This document shows positions 50,701 through 62,507 of a stretch of 64,000 bases of DNA, piece by piece. Source of the DNA: Echinococcus granulosus (taxonomy: Eukaryota > Platyhelminthes > Cestoda > Cyclophyllidea > Taeniidae); assembly GCF_000524195.1 (NCBI RefSeq), contig NW_020170390.1, positions 1,193,872 to 1,257,871 of the forward strand, given 5' to 3'. Made by a program: the position numbers and the translations under genes. Below the pieces are notes generated by a model. That model saw only the letters and a list, made by a program, of their open reading frames with translations, searched no databases and was not told the DNA's origin. Numbering within the stretch: the first letter of the stretch is position 1; every line of letters begins with the position of its first letter.

Positions 50701-52830
50701 TAATCCTGGACTATTGCAACTTTGTAGAAGGCTTGGGACGCTGCGACCTTGGAATGGCACATTACTTGTTGCAAGAAATAAACAACACTAAGTTGTCTTA
50801 TAGTAAGTGCTTCCAAATAAACTGAGCCAACTGCTTTCGGACAAAAGCAGTGTCTACAGGAACGCATCGTTTCAAATGAAATTTCCAATACATTGTTTTA
50901 TTTGTTCAGGTAACGAGTTGCGTAAATTCGGGTTTTAATATAAACCAAATATGTAGCGGGAGAATATTGAACGGTTGAAAATCAAATCTTATAGATGTAA
51001 TTAAGTGCTGTGAATACTGCCACTCCTAATATTTTAATTAATCAACAATGACCTTGAGCGGGCCTGCTGGAAAATCAGCCGTGTTGGGTCGCCTGTGCAA
51101 GCTTGGACCGCCTTTACATATCAGTATTTGTTGCTAGTAGACTATTAGCCTGAGAGGTAGGCTTCTCAGCTCTCTTGAGCACCATTTATCGCCTCAAATC
51201 AAATAGTTGCGAATTCGTAGCGAGGTGTCTTACGTCCGACTTAGCGCACGACATCTGCCATTCGCTCGGAATTTAGTTAATAGCTAGCACATTTAAGCTG
51301 TTACTCGTTTACAGATTATGTCTATGCTATTGTCTACCTATTCGATACATTCGAAATGTGGTTTAGTTTTGTTTAGTGCTTGTGATGGACGGCCTATTTT
51401 ATATATTAAAATGCTTTTTGTGATCCCTTACTCGTAACCATAGTTTAAGTAAACATCCTGCTTAGTCGAGTTTGTTTTGTGCCTCGGATTTCAAACATGC
51501 AGCAGGTTCTAATTGCCTCATTTGATATTTTTATGCTTCATGTGGTCGAAAGTACCTGCAGCTATGAGTCTACTTGGCTTGTAGTTTTTGCGAAAATTAT
51601 TTAATTGGGACGTGACAACGCTAAATCTTGGTACTTTATTGCTAAACTGCTGAGTTTTGGCGTCGGTTAGTTTTAAGGCAGTGATTTTATTCAACAAATT
51701 TCCTCTCTCTTCTTACAGTGCCATGTCGTTTACCAACTAGCAATTCTCTGCATTGATGCGTCGTACCACTATCATCTTCATCCTATAATGCCATTTTAGC
51801 TTTCCCACATATTCTTTTTTGACGTTCATGGGTTGCTTTTCACAGCTGTGTCTCCTAAATTTCACGTTTTTATCAATCTTTATTAGTTTCCGTCGAATTG
51901 TTCAGTTAGGATTTTAATCGCAAATTGGTGTCTTTGGTATGATTCTCCTTATGAACAAACAGTGCTTAAATGAATGACCCATTAAGAGTGCACCAAAATA
52001 TGCAGACCTTACATGCGCATGCTTTTACTCATTCATCGCGATTGCCTAGAATTGATTTTGAAATGCTTTTTCAGTTGAGTTTCTGAGAGAGTGTGGTCGG
52101 ATCTATTTCTCAGCGTAGCCTCTGTATCCATTCCAAAAAACGTACTGTCTTCCACCTTCATTTTTGGATTATTTTTTAATCAAAGGTGTTCATATGTTTA
52201 GTGATTCTTACATTATCTTACTGCTAACAAATCTGGATTTCACAAGCACACCTTGACTTGCAGATCAGTACGGTAATTTTATGCGTCGAATCCCTTACTC
52301 TAAGCTTTTTATATGCTAGTACTGATTTTATTTTACCCATTTCTGAAAACAGTGTCAGGCTCTTCTTTGACGAGCTTTGTGCTTTTAAGAGGTAGTAGCC
52401 TGTTGTCTGTGCTTTGTTAGAATCCAAGTAAATAGTATTAGTCATCCTTGAAAGGGTTCATGCTAATACTCAACTTTGTTCTATCAGACATTGTACCAGG
52501 AGTTTCGTTTAATATCATCTCGATCTTGTTGTGGTAACTTTAGAGGTGGTAAGATAGCTGTTAACTTGTGAAGTTAAAACCAGTTGGAATTTTGCACAAT
52601 TAAATCAATTACTCAATTTTACTCCTTTTGTTTGTAGTTTTTGGCTTGAACATTGCTACTATTTCACAGCCACTGATTGGGTAGATGAATTGAAGCTAGA
52701 CCAATTATATTTAAAGAACTTCTGTGGTAGTTACACAAGTCTTTGAAGTTAATTGTACTTCATACTTATGACCTTTAAACCGTGATGATACTTCTTTAGC
52801 TCACCTGGAAGGCAGTATCAGAGCGGCATA

Positions 52831-55800
52831 ATGGCGAGTGAGCCTCGCAAAAGTTTCACCAGCCTGCCTCACTTCGAGGACGTGGATCAGAACTCGCGAA
52901 TAAACAGCGTCGACGAGTCCGGTATCGGGGATTTCATCAGTCCCGATTTCGAGTTCGACCAATTTGAGACTGAACTCGCAGCAACGAGAGGTAGACCTCT
53001 TCACCTTGCCTCAAACTTGAATGCGATGTAACCATTAGGCCCACTCAAATCCCCACGCTTTTTTTTCGGGGTCTCCATCTAAGATTGTAGACTCTTGAAA
53101 TTAAACATCTACTAAATGAATTGGCTCGCACTCGCATGGGTACTTTTAAAATGTAGTGTGTTATCACAATGTCATGCATCTGTACAAGTTCGTCATTAGA
53201 TTACCGATTGGGGCAGGGTTTAATCAAGAAGCACTGCTTAACTTTAGACTTATTTGCGCTTCTCAAGGACTTGTGCCACCAAGCAAATCGATCAGGTGGT
53301 GTCAAGTATGCCGCTTTCCGTTCACTGCATATTTACCTAAGGGAAACGTGGTTTTCATTTCTCCACAAGCTGTCAATCAACGTGACACTGACGGCTTGTT
53401 TTGATTGGTCGAAAACTATAAGTACACAGATTTTGAAATTTGACCATCTCTTTTGATCTCGCCAATATATCCGTTGTTGTATACCTTATCCAACGCAAAA
53501 GCGTGATATGAACCTTACTGGATCATCGCTAGTGTGCAATCTCTACAACCTGTTTATCTCAATATAATCGGTCATTTTATGCACTTTTTCGTAACATATT
53601 TTTCAAGAACATTAGCTAACTTAAGATAGGTGTCAATTAACAAGACAAATTGTTGTAGGTTTCAAAGACAACGAAGGTATGGAAAATTAACACCCGATTT
53701 GTGCTTTTTCGCATCATTCACGCATCATCGCATTTACAATAGTAACCGCTTTCCTTGCTACTTTACCTTGCATCGTCGTTTTGCATGCTTTCTAATCCCT
53801 TCAGTGAATTCATTTAAGCCGCCATTTAATCGGACCTCAGTGAGTTTTATTGTCGATATGCATTAGTTTGCTGGCCTCTTCCATTTCACTTTTTGGCTCC
53901 TTTCGTTTTGAGGTTGTAATTAGTATTAGAGTAATGCTTTCCACTCATTTGAATCACTAGCACATGCAGCCGTTGATGCATCTACCTGTTTTGCCCACTT
54001 TTGTTCCGTGCGGTGATGCCTCTCACTGAACTCATTCAAATATGCCAAGTTAATTGAGGAGGCTGGTGAAATTCCCCGTGCACAAATGTGATCTCATGTC
54101 AGCTAATATTTAAGGTTTGTGAGCCACTTTGACCTATCTCTGTGACACTATTGTGATCAGAAGTAGTGTGAACTTTTCAATTAGGAGCTAAGCTTACAAA
54201 ACGATGTTGTTGTCATCCTTATGTAACTAATAATTATATCGAAATTAATTTGAATAACATATTTGCTTTCACATTGCCCTTGATTTTGCGACGATAGTCC
54301 TGCTACATATTTTCCTGCTTTACCGTTCTGTTTTTGTGGGAAATGTAGTAATTTTTCGTGCCAATTGCTGATGAGTGGAAATGCATTACTCGGCATGATG
54401 AATGCACTGCGAAGGGTATTTAAAAACTCGCATTACCATCTTTGCTTTATTATCTTCTCGTTTAATCGTTAGATTTCTTGTGCGTTTGCTCTTTACATGT
54501 TATGAGAATGAACACCAGGTTTGTGACTTAATGATGTTGCTAAAGTGACTTTCGCAGTTGGTGCCACACCCGTGACGGTATGTTCTTTATGAATTATCAA
54601 CCAACTCGGGTGTTTTATTTGAAAGCACTGGGTGTTTGGTATTCACACCTCTCTGCACGTGAACTTGTAGTTAGGTTTTATTAGTGAGTGGACTAAATGT
54701 TTCCTCTCTCCACTCCTCGCCATGCCAACCTCATCGGTGCTGCGACTGCCCCTCCGCTTTGATGCGTGTTACCTACTTGCTGCTTCGTGGTTTGAATACA
54801 AAAATCTCTACCCTGTTTTGCGCTACCTGCGTGAACGTATGTGTATTTGCCTGAACGGATGGAAATTGTCCAAGCTCGCTGAACAGCTTGTGACTGCCCA
54901 CTCAGAGGTCGCAGTGGCCACCCGGTGCCAAAATTTTGCGCTACTCTTGGTGTCAAGTGCCTTTTAAGGAATTGGATTTAAGACACAGGCATTGTATTGC
55001 GCATGTGAAACTTCTGATGCAGCTGTGGATTTCGTATTCTGTTCATTTCGAGTTCGTGCTAGACTGCACTTTTGGCGAACTTGCCTAGGCTTGTGCTCTA
55101 GAGCATTTGCGACTCATTTAAATGGGTATGTATTCAGAGATTTCTTTTTGCCTCCTCTCCATCAGTGCCAGATGAGGGTGATGATTCCGATGCTGTGGGC
55201 AGGATTTCCCCAGAGCAGTATGTTGAGGAGGATTTTGAGGCCGAATTGGGTTGTCCGGCAGCGCAGGTTAGTTGAACTCTAGTGATGATTATAACCTTAT
55301 GCCCTTTTAAAATTCTTCCGGCTTCGTTGAATTTGGGTGTGATCTGTCTTCGTTGGATTTGGGCGTTCGCCATGAGCTGCCTTTTCATTTCGTTGTGTAA
55401 ACATACTCGGGTTTCGTCTTATATTGGTCCATTTGCTAGTGCTTCTCTTATTTATCTTACAGTTGGATCGAATTGGAATGGCGTCAAAGGAACTTTTACA
55501 CATTTCTTCATTTTGCGGCATTTTTGTTGTTATCTAATCAGCTTACGGGGGGGTACTTGCTCTTGGCGTTTGCATGCTTGAGTTCAGGTCCCGAGTTACA
55601 CACAAGCAAAGAAATTTGCTTCCCACTTTTTGATGTTTGAATTAGCACAAACATTTCACCGCATTCGACCTCACTGTGATTTAGGGCCTCTGCGTATCAA
55701 ATGTAGTGTATTCCACGAGAGTGCGCGTAGGTGATGGGCTCATGTCTGTCAATCGCCCTGATTGCATATATTCATGTCCTTTTCGCTACGATCAATCACA

Positions 55801-58800
55801 TTTGCACACATATAATGCCTCCATCGGGTACATATGCATTCAGAAGTGGCACATACATAAACTCATCATGGTTGGTGCATCCTTACTGCTGCATTTCCAT
55901 TCTGCATCCTTTTTGGTCGCTTTAGACGATATTAACAATGACATTTGCCCACTAGGATTGCTTTCTAGCTGTCAATCCGTTCTATATGCATTTGCTAGAT
56001 ACCTTGAGTTTGCATTGTAAGACGTGTGTGTTAAGTTATGGTGTTGTGCGTTTGTTTTGTGAAGGAAGTAACAGCTCAGGAGGCGTTGGACGTGGAGTAT
56101 AGGGATATCGCGCTCCTGGGTGTCATCCAGGTTGCTGGCGATGACCGTCTGGGTCGGAAGGTCGTCGTCTTCTCTGCCTGTCGTCTACCGCCCTATGACG
56201 AGGTTGACTATCAACGACTCTATGAGTAAGTTTACCTTTTCCATGTTACTAAATTTGACTCGCCTATAATGTTCCCATTTACTGTTTGATTAATACCAGC
56301 TTCAATTAATGTCAGTTTTGCATTGCATCAAAGCACTTCCCATCTAATGGTTTCGCTATGAATTGGTTATTTAACACTTCGGCATTTTGTTAGTCGATCA
56401 AACAGAGGGGATATTTGATCAGCAAGTAGTTGTTTTCTCTCCTCAGATACGATAAGACGGGAATCATGTCATAGTTTATGAAAGCGATGTGCAATACTTC
56501 AGAACACGTGATCAACTTTATGCGCTTTTTCGTGCTACCTCCCACTGGCAAATTTAGAGCTTTGGCATTTACTTAGTGTAACGCGCTATTACTAGGATAA
56601 CTAACTAATTTATCACTTCCCTCCAAAGTCTTCCCAAACTGTTCAACAGAACCCATACTTTGGGGTTCTTAATGAGAATTTATTGCTCTATCTCCAAAAT
56701 AAACATCTTCCACTGTAGTACGAATTAGCAAACACTGTTTTCACCTTCAGGAAGACTTTTAAGTCTACTTTTCTGTGAGCCTTTTGTTATTTTCCGCGTA
56801 TTTCCCTCCACTATTGTAATTGGAATCAAGCTGCCACGATTCACACCTTCAGGCAAGAGTAGCGCTGTCATTTAAGATTGCTAACAACGCCTATTTAAGT
56901 GCTTGTTCCAATCTAAGAGGAGGTGTTTTCGTGGAGGGCAAAAACAACTATCGTTTGGTTTTCTTGTCCATTTTCTATTTCCTCGACTGAAATTTTAATT
57001 TCCAGGTAACTGACTAACAGGCTGATATACTCATGGCGAGTTTGCTCCGAAACCCAGGGATACTTCCTAGTACTGAATCTTTACGACACTGTTCGTATAT
57101 TAGGCAGATATATTAATGGAGGCCATTTTTCGCAACAGTTACATCAGAAGGACACTGGAGCAGTACGTGGCGAACGACTACTCCTTGGTGTACTTCCACT
57201 ACGGCCTGACGAACGCCACAAAACCACCAATGAAGTGGATGATGCAAGCCTACCGGGGTTTTGATCGCAACTTCAAGAAGAACCTCAAAGCTCTCTACAT
57301 CGTCCACCCCACAAATTTTATCCTCTTCATGATCAAGGTATTTAAACCCATCATCAGGTCAGTTCTGCCCCACTTTCGGCTCTCAGTGAATGACCCATTT
57401 ATCAAAGGTAGTCCCTTACTGCATTCACAGAAACTTAGTCATTTTAAATAAATAAGTAGTCTTGCCCGAGAATTTGCATTACTAGCTAACTGATTTTTAG
57501 TAGTTCTTTACTTTGTTTATTTTTGTCTAGTCGGAAATTTGGTCGAAAAATTAACTTTGTCAATCAACTGAATGAACTGTCGGTTGATATGCATCTGGAT
57601 CAGATTCCAATTCCTCAACGAGTTCGACTGTAAGTTAAACCACGTCAAGTCATCGGTTGGATCAGCGTTTCCTAATTTTTTGATATCGTTTTACCATGCT
57701 CACACTCTGCTACTAAGCTGCATCTTTTCCTTAAAAGGTGTCTTGTTTTTCCGGTGATTTAAATAATGTATGCGTACTTTCTGGTGCGCTCAACTTCTTT
57801 TTCAATTACTTGACCTTACTACAGCATCTAGAAATGGAAATAAGAGTGATTTTCATAATTTATCCCCTTAAGTCTGTTTTATTAAAGGACTATGCAAATG
57901 AGGTAATTCCTTAAATCCGTTTTAGTGGAAATGAGCAAAACACATTGAAATTATGTATGCGTCTCAATTCTATTCTTCGGCGTTTGTATTGTCACTATGG
58001 CAGCTGTGGATAATGTTAACTTACATAAAATGAAAATGGTATTTGCCCCTTTGCCGATAATTGCCTTCCAAAAGAGCTCCATCGATTAAAATTCTAGCTG
58101 CCTAAATCCATTTAATTTTGTACAATTTAAACTCTGTGGCCCATACCCCCAACAGAGTTTCATAGCCAGCGATGTTACTTTGCTTTTATACGTTGTCAAA
58201 TGACCTCTGGGATTTTGAAATCCTTCCTTTCTCCTTACAGATATGATGCCAGTCTGGTTCGATTGAGAAGCTCCCGGACCCTTCAGACTGGTGGTCAGCT
58301 GGTAGTGCAACCGCTAAACAGCCTCCAATCTTCCGCCAAGCACCCGCCCAGACCCCACCAGGTCTTTGGAGTGTCTCTTGATTTGTAAGTCACATATCCT
58401 CTCTGTTACAATGCCTCCTTCCGTCACTTAAACCTAATGCTCTCTTCCTGTCTTAAGCATCATGAAGCATAACAACAATGACCCCATTCCGACTCTCCTC
58501 AGGGAATCGGTGGAGTACATTCGTCGAGACTGTAAGTACACTTTCTACCTTGGGAATGTTAAGCAGCTTTTACCGTGTCGTCGTTAATTATTCTGCTCGC
58601 CTCGCTCAGGCCTGGATGTGGACTGCATTTTTCGACGATGTCCAAGCGCAACGCTGGTGAAGTCTGTTCAAGGGATGTACAACTCAGGTATTTTGAAGGG
58701 CACGGTGAAGAGACTCACCAGCTTGATAAGAAAATTATCACGAATCATCATCTTACAGGTAGATCCGTGAAATTCGAGGTTTTTGCTGACCCCCATCTAC

Positions 58801-59831
58801 CAGCGTCCCTCATCAAAACTTTCCTTCGCGATCTGACCGAACCACTACTCACCTACGAACTTTATGACATGATTTTGAGTCTACACAGTACGTCACTTAC
58901 CTTGTTCAGGCATATCATTACCAGGAGTCGAGGTGAATAGCGTCCAGTCCCAATTTGTTCAACGTTACTTCAGCCTAGTGTTTATCTCAATCCTCAGGCT
59001 TTTTTTAATGAATGCAACCAGTATGTAGCCAGTGATCTTGGGTTTGAGCTAATGCTTCCAATTTGTAGCTTATTGCTAAGCCCTATTTAGACGTCACAGT
59101 ATGAATGACAACTAGTGATGTCCTGGTATAAGCTCGAGCTCATTTACTTAGCATTATTCTTGCAACAATACAACCGGAAAGTGGATAATTAGGTCATCAC
59201 GATGGTTCCTGGAACCACTCCATAGTGGTAATCTACTGACAAGTGAACAGTAGTGTTTCCCGATTGTAGGTTTGCCATGGGAGACAAGATTGGAGAAAGC
59301 GCGTGAGCTGATCTCGACTCGCCTGCCCGATGTCAACTACGCCGTACTCAAGTACCTCATGTCCCTTCTTACGGAGGTAAGCGAGCCCACTTAAGCTAAA
59401 GAAGGTGGATTAAGATTCTCGGGGTCGCTCAGGGATGAGTCCATCATCTACGTGATGGTTACTTCCCACGATACTCCCATGTACGGTGGTTGGTGGTGCA
59501 CGTTAATGAGCTGATCTCTAAGCGCATGAAAAGAAGAATTTGCCAGAGAATGATCTAATGATGGAGTAGTCTTGTGCTAAACATGCATCAAGGGTGAAAC
59601 TACACAAAAACCAACAACGTAAAGCAAGACGTATTCTCTTCCCCCCCCTCTTGGCAGGTGTGTGCCCACTCCACTCAAAACCACATGACCGACGTAAACC
59701 TAGGCATCGTGTTCGGACCAAACTTACTATGGTCACGCTACGCCACCATCTCTTCCTCCACAGAAGTGGGCAAAATCAACTCCTTCGTGCAGCTCCTCAT
59801 CTCCAATTACGATGACATCTTTGTTAAGTGA
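52831..59831 (+). CDS. ARHGAP1: ARHGAP1-type Rho GTPase-activating protein (BCH + RhoGAP)
   Basis: Exons: 52831-52990, 55166-55266, 56080-56225, 57139-57357, 57531-57629, 58241-58384, 58458-58531, 58610-58687, 58759-58887, 59270-59376 and 59658-59831. They total 1431 nt or 476 residues (human 439); all junctions keep frame. The N-terminus is acidic. A BCH/CRAL-TRIO-like domain (about 90-245) shows [40 protein letters not shown] and [15 protein letters not shown] Pro-rich linker (KHPPRPHQ) precedes the RhoGAP domain (about 283-476). That domain has FGVSLD, the arginine finger in [20 protein letters not shown] and the [12 protein letters not shown] block. By family it stimulates GTP hydrolysis by Cdc42/Rho in the cytosol and on membranes. 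Exon 3 could start at 56065 instead (same frame, five extra residues). A TTTAG acceptor-like site lies 31 bases before the ATG. Confidence 0.95.
52991..57138 (+). other. first three introns of ARHGAP1
   Basis: Introns 52991-55165, 55267-56079 and 56226-57138 are AT-rich. Two overlapping open frames at 53156-53456 are unrecognised and lack splice support. No repeat copy was found in them. Confidence 0.55.
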
Positions 59832-60302
59832 AGGAACATCCCTTCTGTCTTTCGCGTCTTTCCATCGGTTTGGTCCAGGCCATTCTCTCCTTTGTCCGCT
59901 TACATCTTGTATATTTAGCTATCAACTACTGACTTTTCATTTGAGATTTAATTTCTTTAGCGACCAATCCACTTCTGCAACCAGTCAGGTTTCGTTGAAT
60001 CTAGGGCAGACTAGCCACAACTCCCGGTTTTACGTGTCAACGAAAAGGGCAAAAAACGCCGCACGGAACAATAGCGGTAGGCTGGTTGGGTATTTATTAA
60101 GCCTTATGAAGAAAGTAAGGCAAGAAAGGCTAAACAATCTGCCGTTGCTCCCGTAGGAGGAGAGCGGAACGTGGGATCTTGTAGGATCAATGAGCACCCA
60201 AGACCGAACTATAAAAGGAAGTAAATGAACAGTCAGAGTTCCATTTTAGTCTAATTGTGCGGCACCAAGTGATAACAGGGGATGAAAATTTTGAGTGCTC
60301 TG
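59832..60302. other. short intergenic space between convergent ARHGAP1 and PDCD5
   Basis: Only 471 bases separate the two stop codons, so the 3' UTRs probably abut or overlap. A plus-strand TTTATT at 60093-60098 is an AATAAA on the minus strand, 205 bases after the PDCD5 stop. No AATAAA was seen for ARHGAP1. Confidence 0.55.
60093..60098 (-). terminator. candidate polyadenylation signal of PDCD5
   Basis: AATAAA on the minus strand, 205 bases downstream of the PDCD5 stop codon, inside the gap between the two convergent genes. Confidence 0.4.
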
Positions 60303-61426
60303 CTAAAAATCGTCGTCTGAATCAATGGCGGCTCTTCGTCGATCGAACTATAGAAGAGAGAGTAGGACAAGTGCTTTGACCAACGTACCTTGACTTCGGT
60401 TGGCTTCTTAGTGTGGGATGCGATATCGTTCAGCATGTTCCTCAACTGTTCGTCCGTAATCTAACAAGAAGTAGATTCCTGTCAATGATTGACGTCGGAA
60501 TCTGCACGCCAATGGACTTTTATCTATAAAACTCATTATTAGATATGCAACTAAACTCCGTTCTCAGTATTTGTTAGACTCCGATGCAAATAAGAGGAAT
60601 GCGGTTCCGAATAGAAAAGAAAGCCGTACCTCTTACGAAACACTATGTGGAGCAAAAAAGGTTAAAACACGTTGAGAAGGACTTCAAAGAGTCGGCAACA
60701 CGCCCCGATTTCAAGCTGTTGACACACCGCCAAATAACTTTTGCCAAATGGTGTACTACGCTGTCCTATTTGCTTCAATGGTTTGATTCATCGCGTCAGT
60801 ATTTTTGAGAGCTCAGGGAACAAACAAGCTTATAATGTACTTGCATATCCTTTCGGCAGATGAACAGTGCTTTTACCCTACCTTTAATAGAACAAATAAC
60901 CTCTTTTCTCATTGCAGTAATCACTCAACGACAACTGTTTTGCAAAATTCCATACACAGAGAACAAACATCCCAAAGGTCATAAAGACAATGATGAAGTG
61001 GGAAAATACGGGAATATATGAAAGACTTCATCTCGTAATATTACGGGCGAAGCTTAACGTAAAGTGTTCAGTCAGAGATAGTTCATGAGCAAGTTCAAGC
61101 ATTAAAATTCCCAAAATTTCAGTATTAGAAGAGTAGAAAAGAAGTCGCATTTCAGAATATAAAAGGCAAAGGTAGCATACAGTAAAACATAAAATACCTG
61201 ACCACCGATGCCACGGGTTCGTGCCATATTTACCAGCATATTTTCAACAGCCTGTGCCTTGTCTGGTTTGGTCATAGCAAGAGTATTGACTGCAAAATAT
61301 ACACGAGTAAATAAACGTACGACGCGCTCTTGCTTGCTGATCAAGGATTCGACTGAGGAAATCGTTTTTCATTTCTTTATTACGTCTTTCAATTTCTTCT
61401 TTTTGAGCCTGTTGCTGCTCAGCCAC
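60303..61426 (-). CDS. PDCD5: PDCD5 (programmed cell death 5), 5' end not resolved
   Basis: Exons on the minus strand: 61426-61321, 61289-61198, 60460-60389 and 60347-60303 (stop TAG), 104 residues after a phase-0 acceptor. The human protein has 125 residues, so roughly the first 25 (the MADEELEALRRQRLAEL-like helix) are missing here. Matches in order are DFLSRILDQQARARLNTLAM, TKPDKAQAVENMLVNMARTRG, ITDEQLRNMLNDIA and the acidic end FDRRRAAIDSDDDF. The family forms a DNA-binding-like triple-helix bundle that moves to the nucleus during apoptosis and also binds the CCT chaperonin. Introns are 31, 737 and 41 bases. A possible upstream 29-base exon is listed separately. Confidence 0.93.
60461..61197 (-). 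other. largest PDCD5 intron
   Basis: It lies between GIGGQ and ITDEQ in phase 0. A plus-strand open frame at 60584-60808 within it resembles nothing known. No repeat was recognised. Confidence 0.6.
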
Positions 61427-61459
61427 CTATATAATCCTGTCATTGCAAAATGGGTAAAC

Positions 61460-61488
61460 CTTAGCATCCCCATCTCCCGGCAACATGT
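61460..61488 (-). CDS. possible small upstream exon of PDCD5
   Basis: Minus-strand reading gives AC ATG TTG CCG GGA GAT GGG GAT GCT AAG between an AG acceptor and the donor AAG|GTTTAC. It is phase 0 into exon 61426 across a 33-base intron. The peptide MLPGDGDAK aligns in character with human HGDPGDAA. An in-frame stop precedes it unless the acceptor is used. The first exon with the conserved Arg-rich helix was not found upstream. Confidence 0.4.
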
Positions 61489-61570
61489 CTCAATCGCAGT
61501 ATAGGCTAAAAATGAGACGATTACACATGCGCTTCAGTTACCACCAATAATCTTTGCACCACAGATAACC

Positions 61571-61613
61571 ATAGATAATTTTAAAATAAAATAAAAAAAT
61601 AAATAAAAATAAA
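61571..61613. repeat. A-rich simple tract
   Basis: AAAATAAAATAAAAAAATAAATAAAAATAAA-type sequence upstream of PDCD5. It looks like a low-complexity tract or an old poly(A) tail. Confidence 0.6.
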
Positions 61614-62109
61614 CCCCAGTGCTGCACTGGCCACGGCTCTTCATAATTTTTTTTACTTTGTGTTCTACATATTAATTCCATCCTACATCTAATGGACTAT
61701 TTCATTGCAGTATTTAGCGCCTACATCATAGTTGGAACCACTAAAAATGCATGCTGTTGTAAACTATGTTCACCTTGTCAGAGGATTCTAAGGAACCCAT
61801 GGAACATTGTTTAAAAGTGCTACGGAGTCATTCTAATCCTCTGCAGTGAACCATTCCAACAGACAAGAAATTCACTTCGGGTGTTTGCCTGTATCTTGAA
61901 AGCGTGTATTATACGCTGACTCCGGCCCCGTAAGTGTACATGTTTTTTTCCTAAATTAGAAAGTAGTAGCGAGTTTAAGTTACCTTTGGTGAAACTATCG
62001 TTATCATTGTAGCACTCCGAGACTTCCTCGATTTCATAATAAGCCATTCATTATGACAGCACATATATTTCTGACGCACAGGAGGGGTCGAGTACTAGTA
62101 ACATAGTAT
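61614..62109. other. unassigned DNA upstream of PDCD5
   Basis: No exon was supported. A minus-strand open frame starting MAYYEIEEVSECYND (61820-62047) was considered as a PDCD5 first exon, but it does not resemble the family N-terminus. Confidence 0.35.
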
Positions 62110-62507
62110 TGTAATATGATGGTGGTTTATCCCTCGGTATTGGTGAGGCACATGTAGCGTCCCGAGACTCCCTGAAGACGAAAGAAGACGCAATACTCGG
62201 GCAGAATATATATTCAGCACAGAGAAGGTATCTGGGCTATTGGCATGGCCCAAAAGGCCAGCCAACCCAGCGAAGTACAAGGGGGCTAATTCAAAGTACA
62301 AAAAGTGGCGCCTCATTAATGCCGAGGGATAAACCACTATCGTATTACATACCACTTTTAAACTTTTGAATTTGCTTTCATGTACCTCGCTGGGTGGGCT
62401 GGCCTTCGGGCCATGCCAGCGGCCCAAACACCTTCTCTGTGCTGATAATACATTCTGCCCGAGTATAGTGTCTTCTTTCATCTTCAGGAAAGTCTCGGGA
62501 CGCTACA
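62110..62507 (-). repeat. LTR-like repeat split by a nested copy
   Basis: A minus-orientation copy begins TGTAATATGATGGTGGTTTATCC at 62110 and ends GTCTCGGGACGCTACA at 62507. It is interrupted at 62153-62349 by a plus-orientation copy. Its outer flanks are GTAT and GTCT, a target duplication with one mismatch. Confidence 0.75.
62153..62349 (+). repeat. young LTR-like copy nested in an inverted copy
   Basis: The copy is 197 bp, starts TGTAGCGTCCCGAGACTCCC and ends CTATCGTATTACA. It lies inside the inverted copy 62110-62507. The two copies are therefore head-to-head and tail-to-tail neighbours and could form a large hairpin. The expected 4-bp duplication is not clean here (CACA against TACC). 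Confidence 0.8.

Larger units (their letters stand above)
42419..52830. other. repeat-rich, gene-poor intergenic region
   Basis: No coding exon was supported over about 10 kb. Open frames such as 46426-46866 (plus) and 46808-47098 (minus) have no recognised domain. Six or more LTR-like copies and two related internal segments lie here. The last 2 kb (about 51000-52830) hold no repeat and probably contain the ARHGAP1 promoter and 5' UTR. Confidence 0.5.

Noticed and set aside
53156..53456. Two overlapping plus-strand frames in ARHGAP1 intron 1 as an extra exon
   Set aside because: Exon 52831-52990 and exon 55166-55266 join in phase with the expected acidic N-terminal region, and the frames show no similarity to ARHGAP1 or any family I know.
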